NCBI GenBank assembly: GCA_002343455.1
Contig: DDSR01000023.1
Location: 1 to 8,643, forward strand
Length of the DNA: 8,643 nucleotides
Source: Deltaproteobacteria bacterium UBA2385
Lineage (GTDB): Bacteria; Myxococcota_A; UBA796; UBA2385
Direction of reading: 5' to 3'
Below the pieces are notes generated by a model, which ran no database searches, was not told the DNA's origin, and saw only the letters and a list, made by a program, of their open reading frames with translations. How positions within the stretch are numbered: the first letter of the stretch is position 1; every line of letters begins with the position of its first letter. Positions 1 to 5,714 of this stretch are shown here, one piece after another. Made by a program: the position numbers and the translations under genes.

Positions 1-124
1 GGAGCGCGGTGGGCTCGGGGGCCTTCTCGGTGTTCGGAGCGGCGGCGGGCTCCTCGGTCTCGGAGCAGGCGCCGAGGGCGATGACGAGGGAGAGGGCGGC
101 GCAGAGGCGGAGGGCGGTGTTCAC
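1..124 (-). CDS. Lipoprotein, N-terminal part only (runs off the window)
   Basis: This is the start of a minus-strand gene that leaves the window at base 1; 41 codons are visible. From a GTG at 124-122 the protein has a short positive n-region (Arg6), a hydrophobic core (LCAALSLVIAL) and the lipobox L17-G18-A19-C20. A Ser/Glu/Pro/Ala-rich linker beginning SETEEP follows. That order is the type II (lipoprotein) signal peptide, so the product should be exported and lipidated at Cys20. Glu rather than Asp at +3 gives no clear inner-membrane retention signal, so outer-membrane placement is possible. No ATG lies nearby upstream and the Shine-Dalgarno is weak, so the GTG is chosen because it places the signal peptide correctly. 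The function of the mature part cannot be judged. It lies about 110 bases downstream of the DUF808 gene and may have its own promoter. Confidence 0.72.
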   Translation of the reverse strand, partial: MNTALRLCAALSLVIALGACSETEEPAAAPNTEKAPEPTAL

Positions 125-138
125 GGTCGGGATCCGAT

Positions 139-170
139 GGGTCCGGGGAAGTTTTTTTTGGTCCGGGCCC
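139..170. repeat. Direct repeat flanking a T8 tract, upstream of the lipoprotein gene
   Basis: GGTCCGGG occurs at 140-147 and again at 160-167, so the copies are 20 bases (about two helical turns) apart. Between them is GAAG followed by eight T residues (152-159), a sharp AT island in GC-rich DNA. The outer bases 139-146 and 163-170 can also pair as an 8-bp stem on the plus strand, with one G-U wobble. The element lies about 16-45 bases upstream of the lipoprotein start and within the gap after the DUF808 gene. An operator or promoter element is possible. A classical terminator is less likely because the T run lies in the loop rather than after the stem. Confidence 0.35.
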
Positions 171-232
171 ACAGGTTCTGGGAATAATCCGTTCGCCACG
201 GTGTTGTCAAAAAGGGTAGCCTCGACCTGCGC

Positions 233-1153
233 TCAGGCGGCCGTGCGCAGCCCCTTCAATCGGGCCCAAACGCCTTGAATCAGGCCGGTCTTGGCGACTC
301 CCACCAGCGCCAGGCCCACCAGCATCCCCGAGAGGATGTCGACGCCGATGCCGGCGACGCCCTGGACGGCGCCCGGGAGGCCCTCGACGAGGTGGTGCAC
401 CGCGTCGTAGACCGGCGGAATGCCCGCCCGCACGATGTGGCCCCCTACGATCATCATCGCCACGGTGCCGATCACGCCGATTGCGCGCAGCAGGTAGGGC
501 GTCCCCCAGATGATGGCCTTGCCCAGGCCGATCGAGCTCCCGCCGCGCAGGACCAGGGCCTCGCCCAGGTCGTCCAGCTTGATCAGGGCGGCCACCAGCC
601 CGTAGACGCCGACGGTCATGAGCACGGAGATCCCGTAGAGCACGCCCACCTGGGTCACCAGGGGCTCGGTCGTCACCTCGCCCAGCGAGATGGCGATGAT
701 CTCGGCCGAGAGGATCAGGTCGGTGCGAATGGCGCCCTTGACGCGGCTGGCCTCGAAGGCCACGGGGTCCGTGATCGCCAGATCGGCCTCGGGGCCCGTG
801 GCCGTCTCTTCCGCGTGAAGGACCTTGTGGAGGACCTTCTCGACCCCCTCGAAGCAGAGGAAGGCCCCGCCCGCCATCAGCAGCGGCGTGATCGCCCAGG
901 GCGCGACGGCGTTGAGGATCAGCGCCGAGGGCGCCAGGATCACCGCCTTGTTGAAGAACGAGCCGCGGGCCACCGCCAGGATCACCGGGATCTCGCGCTC
1001 CCGCTGGATTCCGATGGCCTGCTCGGCCGTCACCGCCATGTCGTCGGTGACGATGCCGGTCGTCTTGCCGGCCGCCTTGGCGGTCAGGGTGGCGACATCG
1101 TCGGCGATGAGCGCGATGTCGTCGAGCAGAGCGAGCAGTCCGGCGCCGGCCAT
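233..1153 (-). CDS. yedI: DUF808 family inner-membrane protein (YedI-like)
   Basis: A 306-aa membrane protein of the DUF808 (PF05661) family, whose E. coli member is YedI, of about the same length. The family signature is clear from the N-terminus: LLALLDDIA at about 6-14, then the IxREREIPVI and RGSFFNKAVILAPSALIL region (about 49-80), PWAITPLLMAGGAFLCFEGVEK (about 84-106) and the TDLILSAEIIAISLGEV block. Hydrophobic segments lie at roughly 68-100, 144-195, 214-240 and 273-292, so it is polytopic. The biochemical function of the family is not established. The ATG at 1153 has an AAGGA Shine-Dalgarno at 1166-1162 with an 8-base spacer. It begins 24 bases after the sulfotransferase stop, which suggests co-transcription. 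The gene looks intact. The symbol is given by family resemblance, not proven orthology. Confidence 0.93.
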   Translation of the reverse strand: MAGAGLLALLDDIALIADDVATLTAKAAGKTTGIVTDDMAVTAEQAIGIQREREIPVILAVARGSFFNKAVILAPSALILNAVAPWAITPLLMAGGAFLCFEGVEKVLHKVLHAEETATGPEADLAITDPVAFEASRVKGAIRTDLILSAEIIAISLGEVTTEPLVTQVGVLYGISVLMTVGVYGLVAALIKLDDLGEALVLRGGSSIGLGKAIIWGTPYLLRAIGVIGTVAMMIVGGHIVRAGIPPVYDAVHHLVEGLPGAVQGVAGIGVDILSGMLVGLALVGVAKTGLIQGVWARLKGLRTAA

Positions 1154-1177
1154 CGTCGCAGTCCTTCGGTGGTGGGC

Positions 1178-2302
1178 TCAGCCCTGGTCGGCCTGCTGGG
1201 CTTCGAGGTATCCCGGCAGGAATGTGTCGTAGAAGAAGGCGCAGTCCCGGCGGATCTTGTCGGCGTCCAGGTTGAAGCGGGCGAGGTCGTACTTGTGCTT
1301 GCTCTTGTAGGCCCGCTGCTTGCCGGCCAGCTTGGCGATGTCGGCCTTGAGCTTGTCGTCCGGCTCGTGGCCCAGGAAGGGCAGCATCTCGTCCATCACC
1401 GTGTCGAACTCGGCCATCATCCGGTCGTAGCGCACGACGTAGACGCTCTCCTTGGGGATGGCCCCGCTCTGCCAGTCGTCGTGGAAGCGGCGCAGCAGCA
1501 GGACGAAGCCGTCGTACAGGCGGTCGAACCAGCGCTGCCGGGTCGCCTCGGGCAGGCTCCAGAAGCCGAAGGCCTCGTCCAGCACGCCGGTCACCAGGCT
1601 CATCCCGCTGGGGAAGATCTCCAGCGGATCCCGGGCCATGTAGAGGATGCGGGCGTCGGGGTAGCGCTTGAGGAACTGCGGCAGGCGCGGGGAGAGGCTG
1701 AAGAGCTTGGCCACCACCCGGTTGGCCTTGTGGGCGTAGAGGTTGCGCTGCCACAGGCCGTAGAGCCAGTCGAAGTCGCGCACCGAGGTGTCGCGCACGT
1801 TCGGGTCGAACTGCGGGAGCAGGTCTTCCTCGTCGAAGGCCAGGAAGAAGCCGTAGACGAAGAAGCCGTCGAAGTAGCGGGAGATCATCGCCGCGTCGTC
1901 GGTCTCGACCTTGGAGAGGCTGGTCTCGTGCACCTCGGGCTTGTGGTACTTGGCCGGGCTGATCGCTTCGAGCAGCGGCAGCAGCGGCTTGAGCACCGTC
2001 TGGAGCAGCAGCGAGGGGTAGACCATCCGGTACAGCTCCATGCTGCAGCCGATGTCGTGGTCGGTCAGGAAGCGCTGCAGGAAGGTCGTGCCCGTGCGGG
2101 GGTTGCCCACCAGGATGATCGGCGCCTTGATCTCGACCTTCTTGTAGCCGGGGAAGAACAGGTCATCGAGGATGCGGGCGAAGCCGACCGCGATGCGCAG
2201 GTTCAGGAAGACCCAGCCGACGATCCAGGGCCGGACGTGGACCCCGAAGGTCCGTCCGGCGATGATCCGGGCGCGGTTCATGCGGGAGGGGATGGTTTGC
2301 AT
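1178..2302 (-). CDS. PAPS-dependent sulfotransferase family protein
   Basis: Predicted cytosolic or membrane-associated sulfotransferase that would move a sulfuryl group from PAPS to an unidentified acceptor. With the ATG at 2302 it has 374 residues. The 5'-phosphosulfate-binding loop is VGNPRTGTTFL (residues about 65-75). The 3'-phosphate-binding segment YPDARILYMARDPLEIFPSGMSL lies near 214-236, with Arg224 and a downstream Ser in the expected places. The HETSLSKVETDDA stretch between them is typical of the large bacterial Sulfotransfer_3-type proteins. A hydrophobic N-terminal stretch (PWIVGWVFLNLRIAVGFA) could anchor it to the membrane. The frame also allows a GTG start at 2377 and an ATG at 2281. 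The 2377 start adds low-quality Pro/Arg sequence and lies inside a hairpin, so it is disfavoured. None of the three has a good Shine-Dalgarno. The DUF808 gene follows at 24 bases. Confidence 0.88.
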   Translation of the reverse strand: MQTIPSRMNRARIIAGRTFGVHVRPWIVGWVFLNLRIAVGFARILDDLFFPGYKKVEIKAPIILVGNPRTGTTFLQRFLTDHDIGCSMELYRMVYPSLLLQTVLKPLLPLLEAISPAKYHKPEVHETSLSKVETDDAAMISRYFDGFFVYGFFLAFDEEDLLPQFDPNVRDTSVRDFDWLYGLWQRNLYAHKANRVVAKLFSLSPRLPQFLKRYPDARILYMARDPLEIFPSGMSLVTGVLDEAFGFWSLPEATRQRWFDRLYDGFVLLLRRFHDDWQSGAIPKESVYVVRYDRMMAEFDTVMDEMLPFLGHEPDDKLKADIAKLAGKQRAYKSKHKYDLARFNLDADKIRRDCAFFYDTFLPGYLEAQQADQG

Positions 2303-2344
2303 CGGGCGGTTCCGGGCGGGAGGAGGGGAGAGGCGGGCGTCTAG

Positions 2345-2380
2345 CCTGTCCAGGGGCTCCCCCGCGAGGGCCTGCACAGG
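2345..2380. repeat. Imperfect hairpin upstream of the sulfotransferase gene
   Basis: CCTGTCCAGG (2345-2354) pairs with CCTGCACAGG (2371-2380) over ten positions with one mismatch. The GC-rich 16-base loop contains a further CTC/GAG pairing. On the transcribed (minus) strand it lies between the AlbA_2 remnant and the sulfotransferase start. There is no T run after it, so it is not a textbook intrinsic terminator. It could still end transcription from the ExbD side or act as a leader structure for the sulfotransferase-DUF808 unit. A separate 10-bp palindrome, TTCGCGCGAA, lies next to it at 2382-2391. Confidence 0.45.
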
Positions 2381-2407
2381 ATTCGCGCGAAAGTGGGGCC
2401 GGGAGGC

Positions 2408-2938
2408 TCAGCGGACGGGCGCCCAGCGCACGGCCTCTCCTCGCCCGAGCCGAGCGTGCTGCGGTAGTCGCGGTGTGCGACGCTGCGGTCGGAGGCGGCC
2501 GAGCGGCGAGGTGGGGGCTCCGTCCCAGACCGCCCCGCGCGGGCCGGCGAGCTCGACGAACGTGCTCATCGCGGCCGGGTCGAGCGAGTCGAGGGACAGG
2601 TCGGGCACGATCTGGCGCTCGAAGCCAGCCGATTCGCGCAGGCGATCGAGCACATCAATGCGCAGCACGACGCAATTGTCGATCCGTTCGGTTCGCAGAC
2701 GCACGAACACTCTCGGGTCGGTACCGGCAAGAATTCGCTGTGTGAGCTGCTCCTGGGCACCTGCCCCGAGGTCGACGGCGACGACCTCGCCGTCGCCGCG
2801 CACGCCCACGACGATGGTCCCGCCACCCAGGGTCGCCATCGCGGCCACGGTCTCAAGGATGCGCTTGTTGTCTGCCAGCGAGGTCTTGAACTCGAACCGC
2901 TCGGACTCGCCGTCGCGGAGGATCGTAGAGAGGTCGTC
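2408..2938 (-). pseudogene. Decayed AlbA_2 / RecG-C-type ATP-binding protein remnant
   Basis: Read from 2938 downward, one frame gives a clear AlbA_2 (Schlafen AlbA_2-like) domain: DDLSTILRDGESERFEFKTS, then NKRILETVAAMATLGGGTIVVGV, then LTQRILAGTDPRVFV and CVVLRIDV. The family shape (GES-x-E-FEFK, then A-MATLGGG-IVVGV) is well kept. No ATG, GTG or TTG occurs in this frame between 3001 and 2848, and the first GTG (2848) would cut the domain in half. After RIDV the usual 100-odd residues are missing and the frame drifts into Arg/Pro-rich sequence to a TGA at 2408. In a different frame, 2481-2461 encodes VAHRDYR, the AHRDY signature of the C-terminal ATPase part of these proteins. Missing start, internal deletion and frameshift together indicate a dead gene. 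Intact relatives act as DNA-binding ATPase-like regulators or defence-associated proteins, so this may be a transfer scar. Confidence 0.68.
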
Positions 2939-2973
2939 GGGGCTCGTGCCCGCAAGACTGTCGTTGCGTGCAT

Positions 2974-2993
2974 TTGCGCGCAGATACGCGCAA
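2974..2993. repeat. Perfect 7-bp inverted repeat after the ExbD-like gene
   Basis: TTGCGCG (2974-2980) and CGCGCAA (2987-2993) are perfect inverted copies separated by CAGATA. The hairpin begins about 15 bases beyond the ExbD-like stop codon and precedes the AlbA_2 remnant. It could be a transcription terminator lacking a T run, or an operator left over from the decayed gene. The surrounding bases (TTGCGTGCATTTGCGCGCAG) are rich in TGCG/CGCA steps. Confidence 0.4.
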
Positions 2994-3008
2994 GCTGCAC
3001 GCCTGGGT

Positions 3009-3527
3009 TCAGCCCGCGCCGCCCGCCACCACCACCTGCGGGAACAGCAGCCGCTCGCTCCCCGGCTCGCTGCGGGCGGCGTCCATCACGCCGACCAGCA
3101 CCTCGAAGGGCACCCGAGAGTCAGGGGCCAGGATCACCACCTCCTCGTCGGGGTGCGCGTCCTTGACCACCGACAAGGCACGCCCGAGCGCCGCGTAGTC
3201 GTAGCTCTCTGCCCTTCCGCAGGCGCCGCTCAGGCAGCCCAGCGCCGGCGAGGCCTGCTCGGCGGGCTGCCCCTGTGCGTCCAGGGCGCCCTGCCGCGTC
3301 CGCAGCGTGAAGCCCTCGCGCGTGATCGCCACCGTCAGCTCCAGGGGCACACGCTCTGGATCCACGGGCCCCGGGTCGTCCGAGATGGCCGGCAGCGACG
3401 AGTCGATCACCGCCAGGTTCACGAACTGCGCCGACAGCAGCAGCAGGGGGATCAGGATCGTGACCATGTTCATGACGGGGAGCAGGTTGAGGTCTTCGCC
3501 AGCTCTGTTCTTGGTTCGGTCGTTCAC
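3009..3527 (-). CDS. ExbD/TolR-like protein lacking the canonical TM aspartate
   Basis: A 172-aa protein shaped like ExbD/TolR, the periplasm-facing stator subunits that convert proton motive force into work with ExbB/TolQ. It has a short cytoplasmic N-terminus and one transmembrane helix (about residues 18-40) entered by LNLLPVMNMVTILIPLLLLS. A periplasmic domain follows, ending with the family-like EEVVILAPDSRVPFEVLVGVMDAA stretch. ExbD usually reads N-x-T-P-x-x-D at the helix entry. Here the Asp position is Asn20, so the normal proton-carrying residue is absent. The periplasmic domain also carries an inserted Cys98/Cys103 pair (CLSGAC) that could form a disulfide. The GTG at 3527 has GGAG with a 6-base spacer. 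An in-frame ATG at 3575 would add 16 residues but has no Shine-Dalgarno and lies in a stem-loop. No exbB partner is adjacent. Confidence 0.82.
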   Translation of the reverse strand: MNDRTKNRAGEDLNLLPVMNMVTILIPLLLLSAQFVNLAVIDSSLPAISDDPGPVDPERVPLELTVAITREGFTLRTRQGALDAQGQPAEQASPALGCLSGACGRAESYDYAALGRALSVVKDAHPDEEVVILAPDSRVPFEVLVGVMDAARSEPGSERLLFPQVVVAGGAG

Positions 3528-3554
3528 GGTCTGCTCCGGTGAGGGGGGAGGGGT

Positions 3555-3594
3555 CTGCCTGAACCGACCCTCCATGGTCGAAACGGTTCGGCAG
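3555..3594. repeat. Bulged 11-bp inverted repeat in the leader of the ExbD-like gene
   Basis: CTGCCTGAACCG (3555-3566) pairs with CGGTTCGGCAG (3584-3594) as an 11-bp stem with a single bulged T (3560). Within the 17-base loop and overlapping the stem, CGACC (3565-3569) and GGTCG (3576-3580) offer an alternative 5-bp stem. The element fills most of the gap between the 643-aa secreted-protein gene and the ExbD-like gene. It contains the alternative ATG at 3575 in its loop. It may be an operator or a structured RNA leader; no T run follows on the minus strand. Confidence 0.5.
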
Positions 3595-3640
3595 GGACGG
3601 TGGTCCTTGCATGGTCCTCACAGCGCGCCGCCCGCTCCAC

Positions 3641-5572
3641 CTATCGCCCGATCGCGCTCAACCTCACCGGCGCATCCGGCTGCGGTGTCGTGCGACAGCC
3701 CAGCCCCCGCAGCGTCGTGCCCTCGTCCAGAAACCATGCCAGGGCCTCGGAGCTCTGGCCGATATCGACCTCACCGATCCGACCCGGCGGGGCCACCCTG
3801 CCCTCGGCGTCGACCAGCGTGGCCCAGGTCGGCCCATTGGGATCCTCCCACCGCAGGACGAGCTGCCCGTCGAGCCGCACCGAAGCGCGGATGGTGGTCG
3901 AATGGCTCCCTGCGCTGAAGGCGGAGGGCGCTCCCTCCGGCCTGCCTTGGGCGTCGAGCGCGGTCAGCAGCCCATCCCTGGCCAGGATCGGCCCGGCGGG
4001 ACCATCGAGCAGCTCGGGGGGATCGCCGCGCCCCTCTACGGTGGTCTGGTGGACAGTGGCCCCGGTGAACGAGCGCAGGCTGATATAGGTCGGGCTCGTC
4101 CCGCCGTCGGTCCAGGCAAGCAGGACCCCGTCGTCAACCACTTGCACCGCGGGCCGCTGACGAGGAGGAGGGTCGAGCGGCAGCCGGTCCAGCTGAGGGC
4201 CGCGCTCGCCCGTGCGGGTGTCCACGAGCGAGATCTGCCAGGGTCGGGGGGCCGCTCGCCCCTTCCAGAGGAGGACCAGCGTGTCGCCCGAGAGGTCGAC
4301 GCGATCGAGCTCGGAGTCGAGGGGCACGGGGACCTCGTGTCGCCAGGCCTCCTGCCCCTGGTCGGTCCAGGCCCGGACCTCGATCCTCCCGTCGCCTGGA
4401 GGAGAGACCACCACCAGTCCCCCGTCGATGGCTCGGACAGTGGCGTCCGACGCCACGCGGATGGCCTTCACCGTCGGCGAGCGAAACGGAGCGTACAGCG
4501 CGTCGTGACCCCTGGCCCGCAGCTCGCGGCGGATCCAAGGCGAGGGTCCGTGGCCGACGAGCTCGGTCCAGCGGCCCTCGTCAGCGGTGGGCAAGACCCG
4601 CTCGGCTACAGTCGACAGCCCATGGGGGCAGGCCGGGGGACCGGCCACTCCCTGTGGCTCGCCCTCCTCTACCGGCAGGGAGGCCAGCACCTCGATCCCC
4701 TCCTGGAAGGGGTGGCGCGGCTCGGACGGAGGGTGGGGCGGGACCGTCGAAGATCGGCTGTCCTCATCGAGCGTCGCGGTCATCCAGGTCCAGGCCGCAG
4801 CGGGGATCGTCTGGCCGGAGATGGTGTGCAGGACGGGCCGGACGCGCAGCCCGCCCTCCCTCAGCTCCAGGTGGACCGGGTGGTGCGCGCCGCCCAGGTC
4901 ATCGGACTCCACCCAGTGGGTCGCCCGAGCGGGATCGACGGGCTGGGCCGCCCGCCACTCGGGCTCCAGCCCCTCCACCTGGTAGGTGAGCACATCGGTC
5001 GGGAGCCACTCCGGCTCGGTGGGCACCCTCAGGATCAGGCTCTCGCCGGCGCCCAGGCAGGAGCTGCCGTCGGCGAGGCGCAGCTCGCCCGAGGAGAGCC
5101 GGGGAGGTGGCGGCTGACGGTCCTCGGGGCCAGCGGCGGTCCGGAAGCGCTGCTCGGGCCAGGCCCAGGCGGCGAGCGTCCGGCCGAGCAGGGCGCCCGT
5201 GAACAGCAGGTCGAGGCGAGGGTTGTCGTGCAGCCGCAGGCCGTTGGCGTAGGTGTGGACGCGCATCAGGACGTGCTCGGTCAGCGGCTGGAGCGGCTGG
5301 ACCGGGCGCAGCTCCAGGCTGGCGCCGAGGACGCGGGCCTCGGTGGGGACCCGCGCTCCAACCCGGCCATCCGGGCCCGCCTCGTGCAGGCGGTACTCGC
5401 TCGGCAGCAGCCCGACCAGGCGGTGGGCGTCGGTGCCTCGCAGGAAGACCCGCGGCCGCCCATCCACGGGCATGTCCGCGCTGCCCTCGCCGGGGAGCGT
5501 CACGCGGCTGAGGGGCCAGCGAATGCGGCAGGCGTCGGCGGGAGCGCTGAGCAGCAGCAGGGCGAGGATCAC
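3641..5572 (-). CDS. Secreted protein with Ig-like N-terminus and propeller-like repeats, function unknown
   Basis: A 643-aa protein I cannot name. It opens with a hydrophobic stretch (ILALLLLSAPADA, cleavage likely ADA|C at 14/15), so it should be exported, although with this GTG start the n-region has no positive charge. Residues about 20-105 have the layout of a bacterial Ig-like (SbsA/Big_5-type) domain: PxxGRPRVFL, then LELRPVQPLQPLTEHVLMRV. A similar block lies at about 165-265. From about 375 to 620 there are several beta repeats of the type DG-x-LVL-x-W...TxLVDxxG, suggesting a beta-propeller-like fold. Cysteines at 15, 172, 315 and near the C-terminus could form disulfides. The GTG at 5572 forms a GTGA with an out-of-frame TGA and lacks a Shine-Dalgarno. 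It is nevertheless the only canonical start near the signal sequence. It follows the cytochrome/YedE gene and probably belongs to the same operon; a periplasmic or surface role is inferred. Confidence 0.72.
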   Translation of the reverse strand: MILALLLLSAPADACRIRWPLSRVTLPGEGSADMPVDGRPRVFLRGTDAHRLVGLLPSEYRLHEAGPDGRVGARVPTEARVLGASLELRPVQPLQPLTEHVLMRVHTYANGLRLHDNPRLDLLFTGALLGRTLAAWAWPEQRFRTAAGPEDRQPPPPRLSSGELRLADGSSCLGAGESLILRVPTEPEWLPTDVLTYQVEGLEPEWRAAQPVDPARATHWVESDDLGGAHHPVHLELREGGLRVRPVLHTISGQTIPAAAWTWMTATLDEDSRSSTVPPHPPSEPRHPFQEGIEVLASLPVEEGEPQGVAGPPACPHGLSTVAERVLPTADEGRWTELVGHGPSPWIRRELRARGHDALYAPFRSPTVKAIRVASDATVRAIDGGLVVVSPPGDGRIEVRAWTDQGQEAWRHEVPVPLDSELDRVDLSGDTLVLLWKGRAAPRPWQISLVDTRTGERGPQLDRLPLDPPPRQRPAVQVVDDGVLLAWTDGGTSPTYISLRSFTGATVHQTTVEGRGDPPELLDGPAGPILARDGLLTALDAQGRPEGAPSAFSAGSHSTTIRASVRLDGQLVLRWEDPNGPTWATLVDAEGRVAPPGRIGEVDIGQSSEALAWFLDEGTTLRGLGCRTTPQPDAPVRLSAIGR

Positions 5573-5620
5573 CTGTCGACGGTAGCACCGCTCCGATACC
5601 TCCGTCCGGAGGACCGGAGA

Positions 5621-5632
5621 GGGGGCGCCCCC
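5621..5632. repeat. 12-bp perfect palindrome (GGGGGCGCCCCC)
   Basis: This self-complementary 12-mer lies about 50 bases upstream of the GTG start of the 643-aa secreted protein. It has no T run beside it. It may be a structural element in the leader, or chance in GC-rich DNA. Confidence 0.4.
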
Positions 5633-5651
5633 AGAGACGGATCGGCCCGCT

Positions 5652-5665
5652 GGCGCGGCCGCGCC
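5652..5665. repeat. 14-bp perfect palindrome (GGCGCGGCCGCGCC)
   Basis: This self-complementary 14-mer lies 20 bases from the other palindrome, at 5621-5632. Together they mark the gap between the cytochrome/YedE gene and the next gene. Their role is unknown. Confidence 0.4.
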
Positions 5666-5714
5666 CGAGAGGCGGCCCCTGGGCCATCCTTGGAATTGGA
5701 ATTGTAACGACCTG

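Larger units (their letters stand above)
5573..5714. other. Apparent intergenic leader with two GC palindromes
   Basis: The cytochrome/YedE frame stays open through this stretch, but it does not look coding. Protein-like sequence ends near 5715, and an AT-richer patch (GGAATTGGAATTG, 5692-5704, with a GGAATT repeat) breaks the GC bias. Two perfect palindromes are present: GGGGGCGCCCCC at 5621-5632 and GGCGCGGCCGCGCC at 5652-5665. Either could act as a weak terminator, an attenuator or a leader structure for the downstream secreted-protein gene. No confident -35/-10 pair was recognised. Confidence 0.45.

Noticed and set aside
207..1754. Minus-strand open frame (515 codons) spanning two genes
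   Set aside because: It is a shadow in another frame of the DUF808 and sulfotransferase genes, with low-complexity Arg/Gly/Pro composition.
275..2344. Long plus-strand open frame (689 codons) opposite the DUF808 and sulfotransferase genes
   Set aside because: The translation is His/Asp/Gly/Val-rich with no domain. It is the antisense shadow of two well-recognised minus-strand genes in GC-rich DNA.
2303..2377. GTG start at 2377 for the sulfotransferase
   Set aside because: It adds 25 residues of low-quality sequence, has no Shine-Dalgarno and lies inside the 2345-2380 hairpin.
3611..5707. Long plus-strand open frame (698 codons)
   Set aside because: Arg/Gly/Pro-rich with no recognisable motif. 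It is antisense to the secreted-protein gene, which has a signal sequence and regular beta repeats.
4899..5714. Extension of the cytochrome/YedE protein through the open frame to 4899
   Set aside because: The extension is Arg/Pro/Ala-rich and lies over a signal-peptide-bearing protein in another frame. A missed stop or indel near 5720 is more likely, although this cannot be excluded from the sequence alone.
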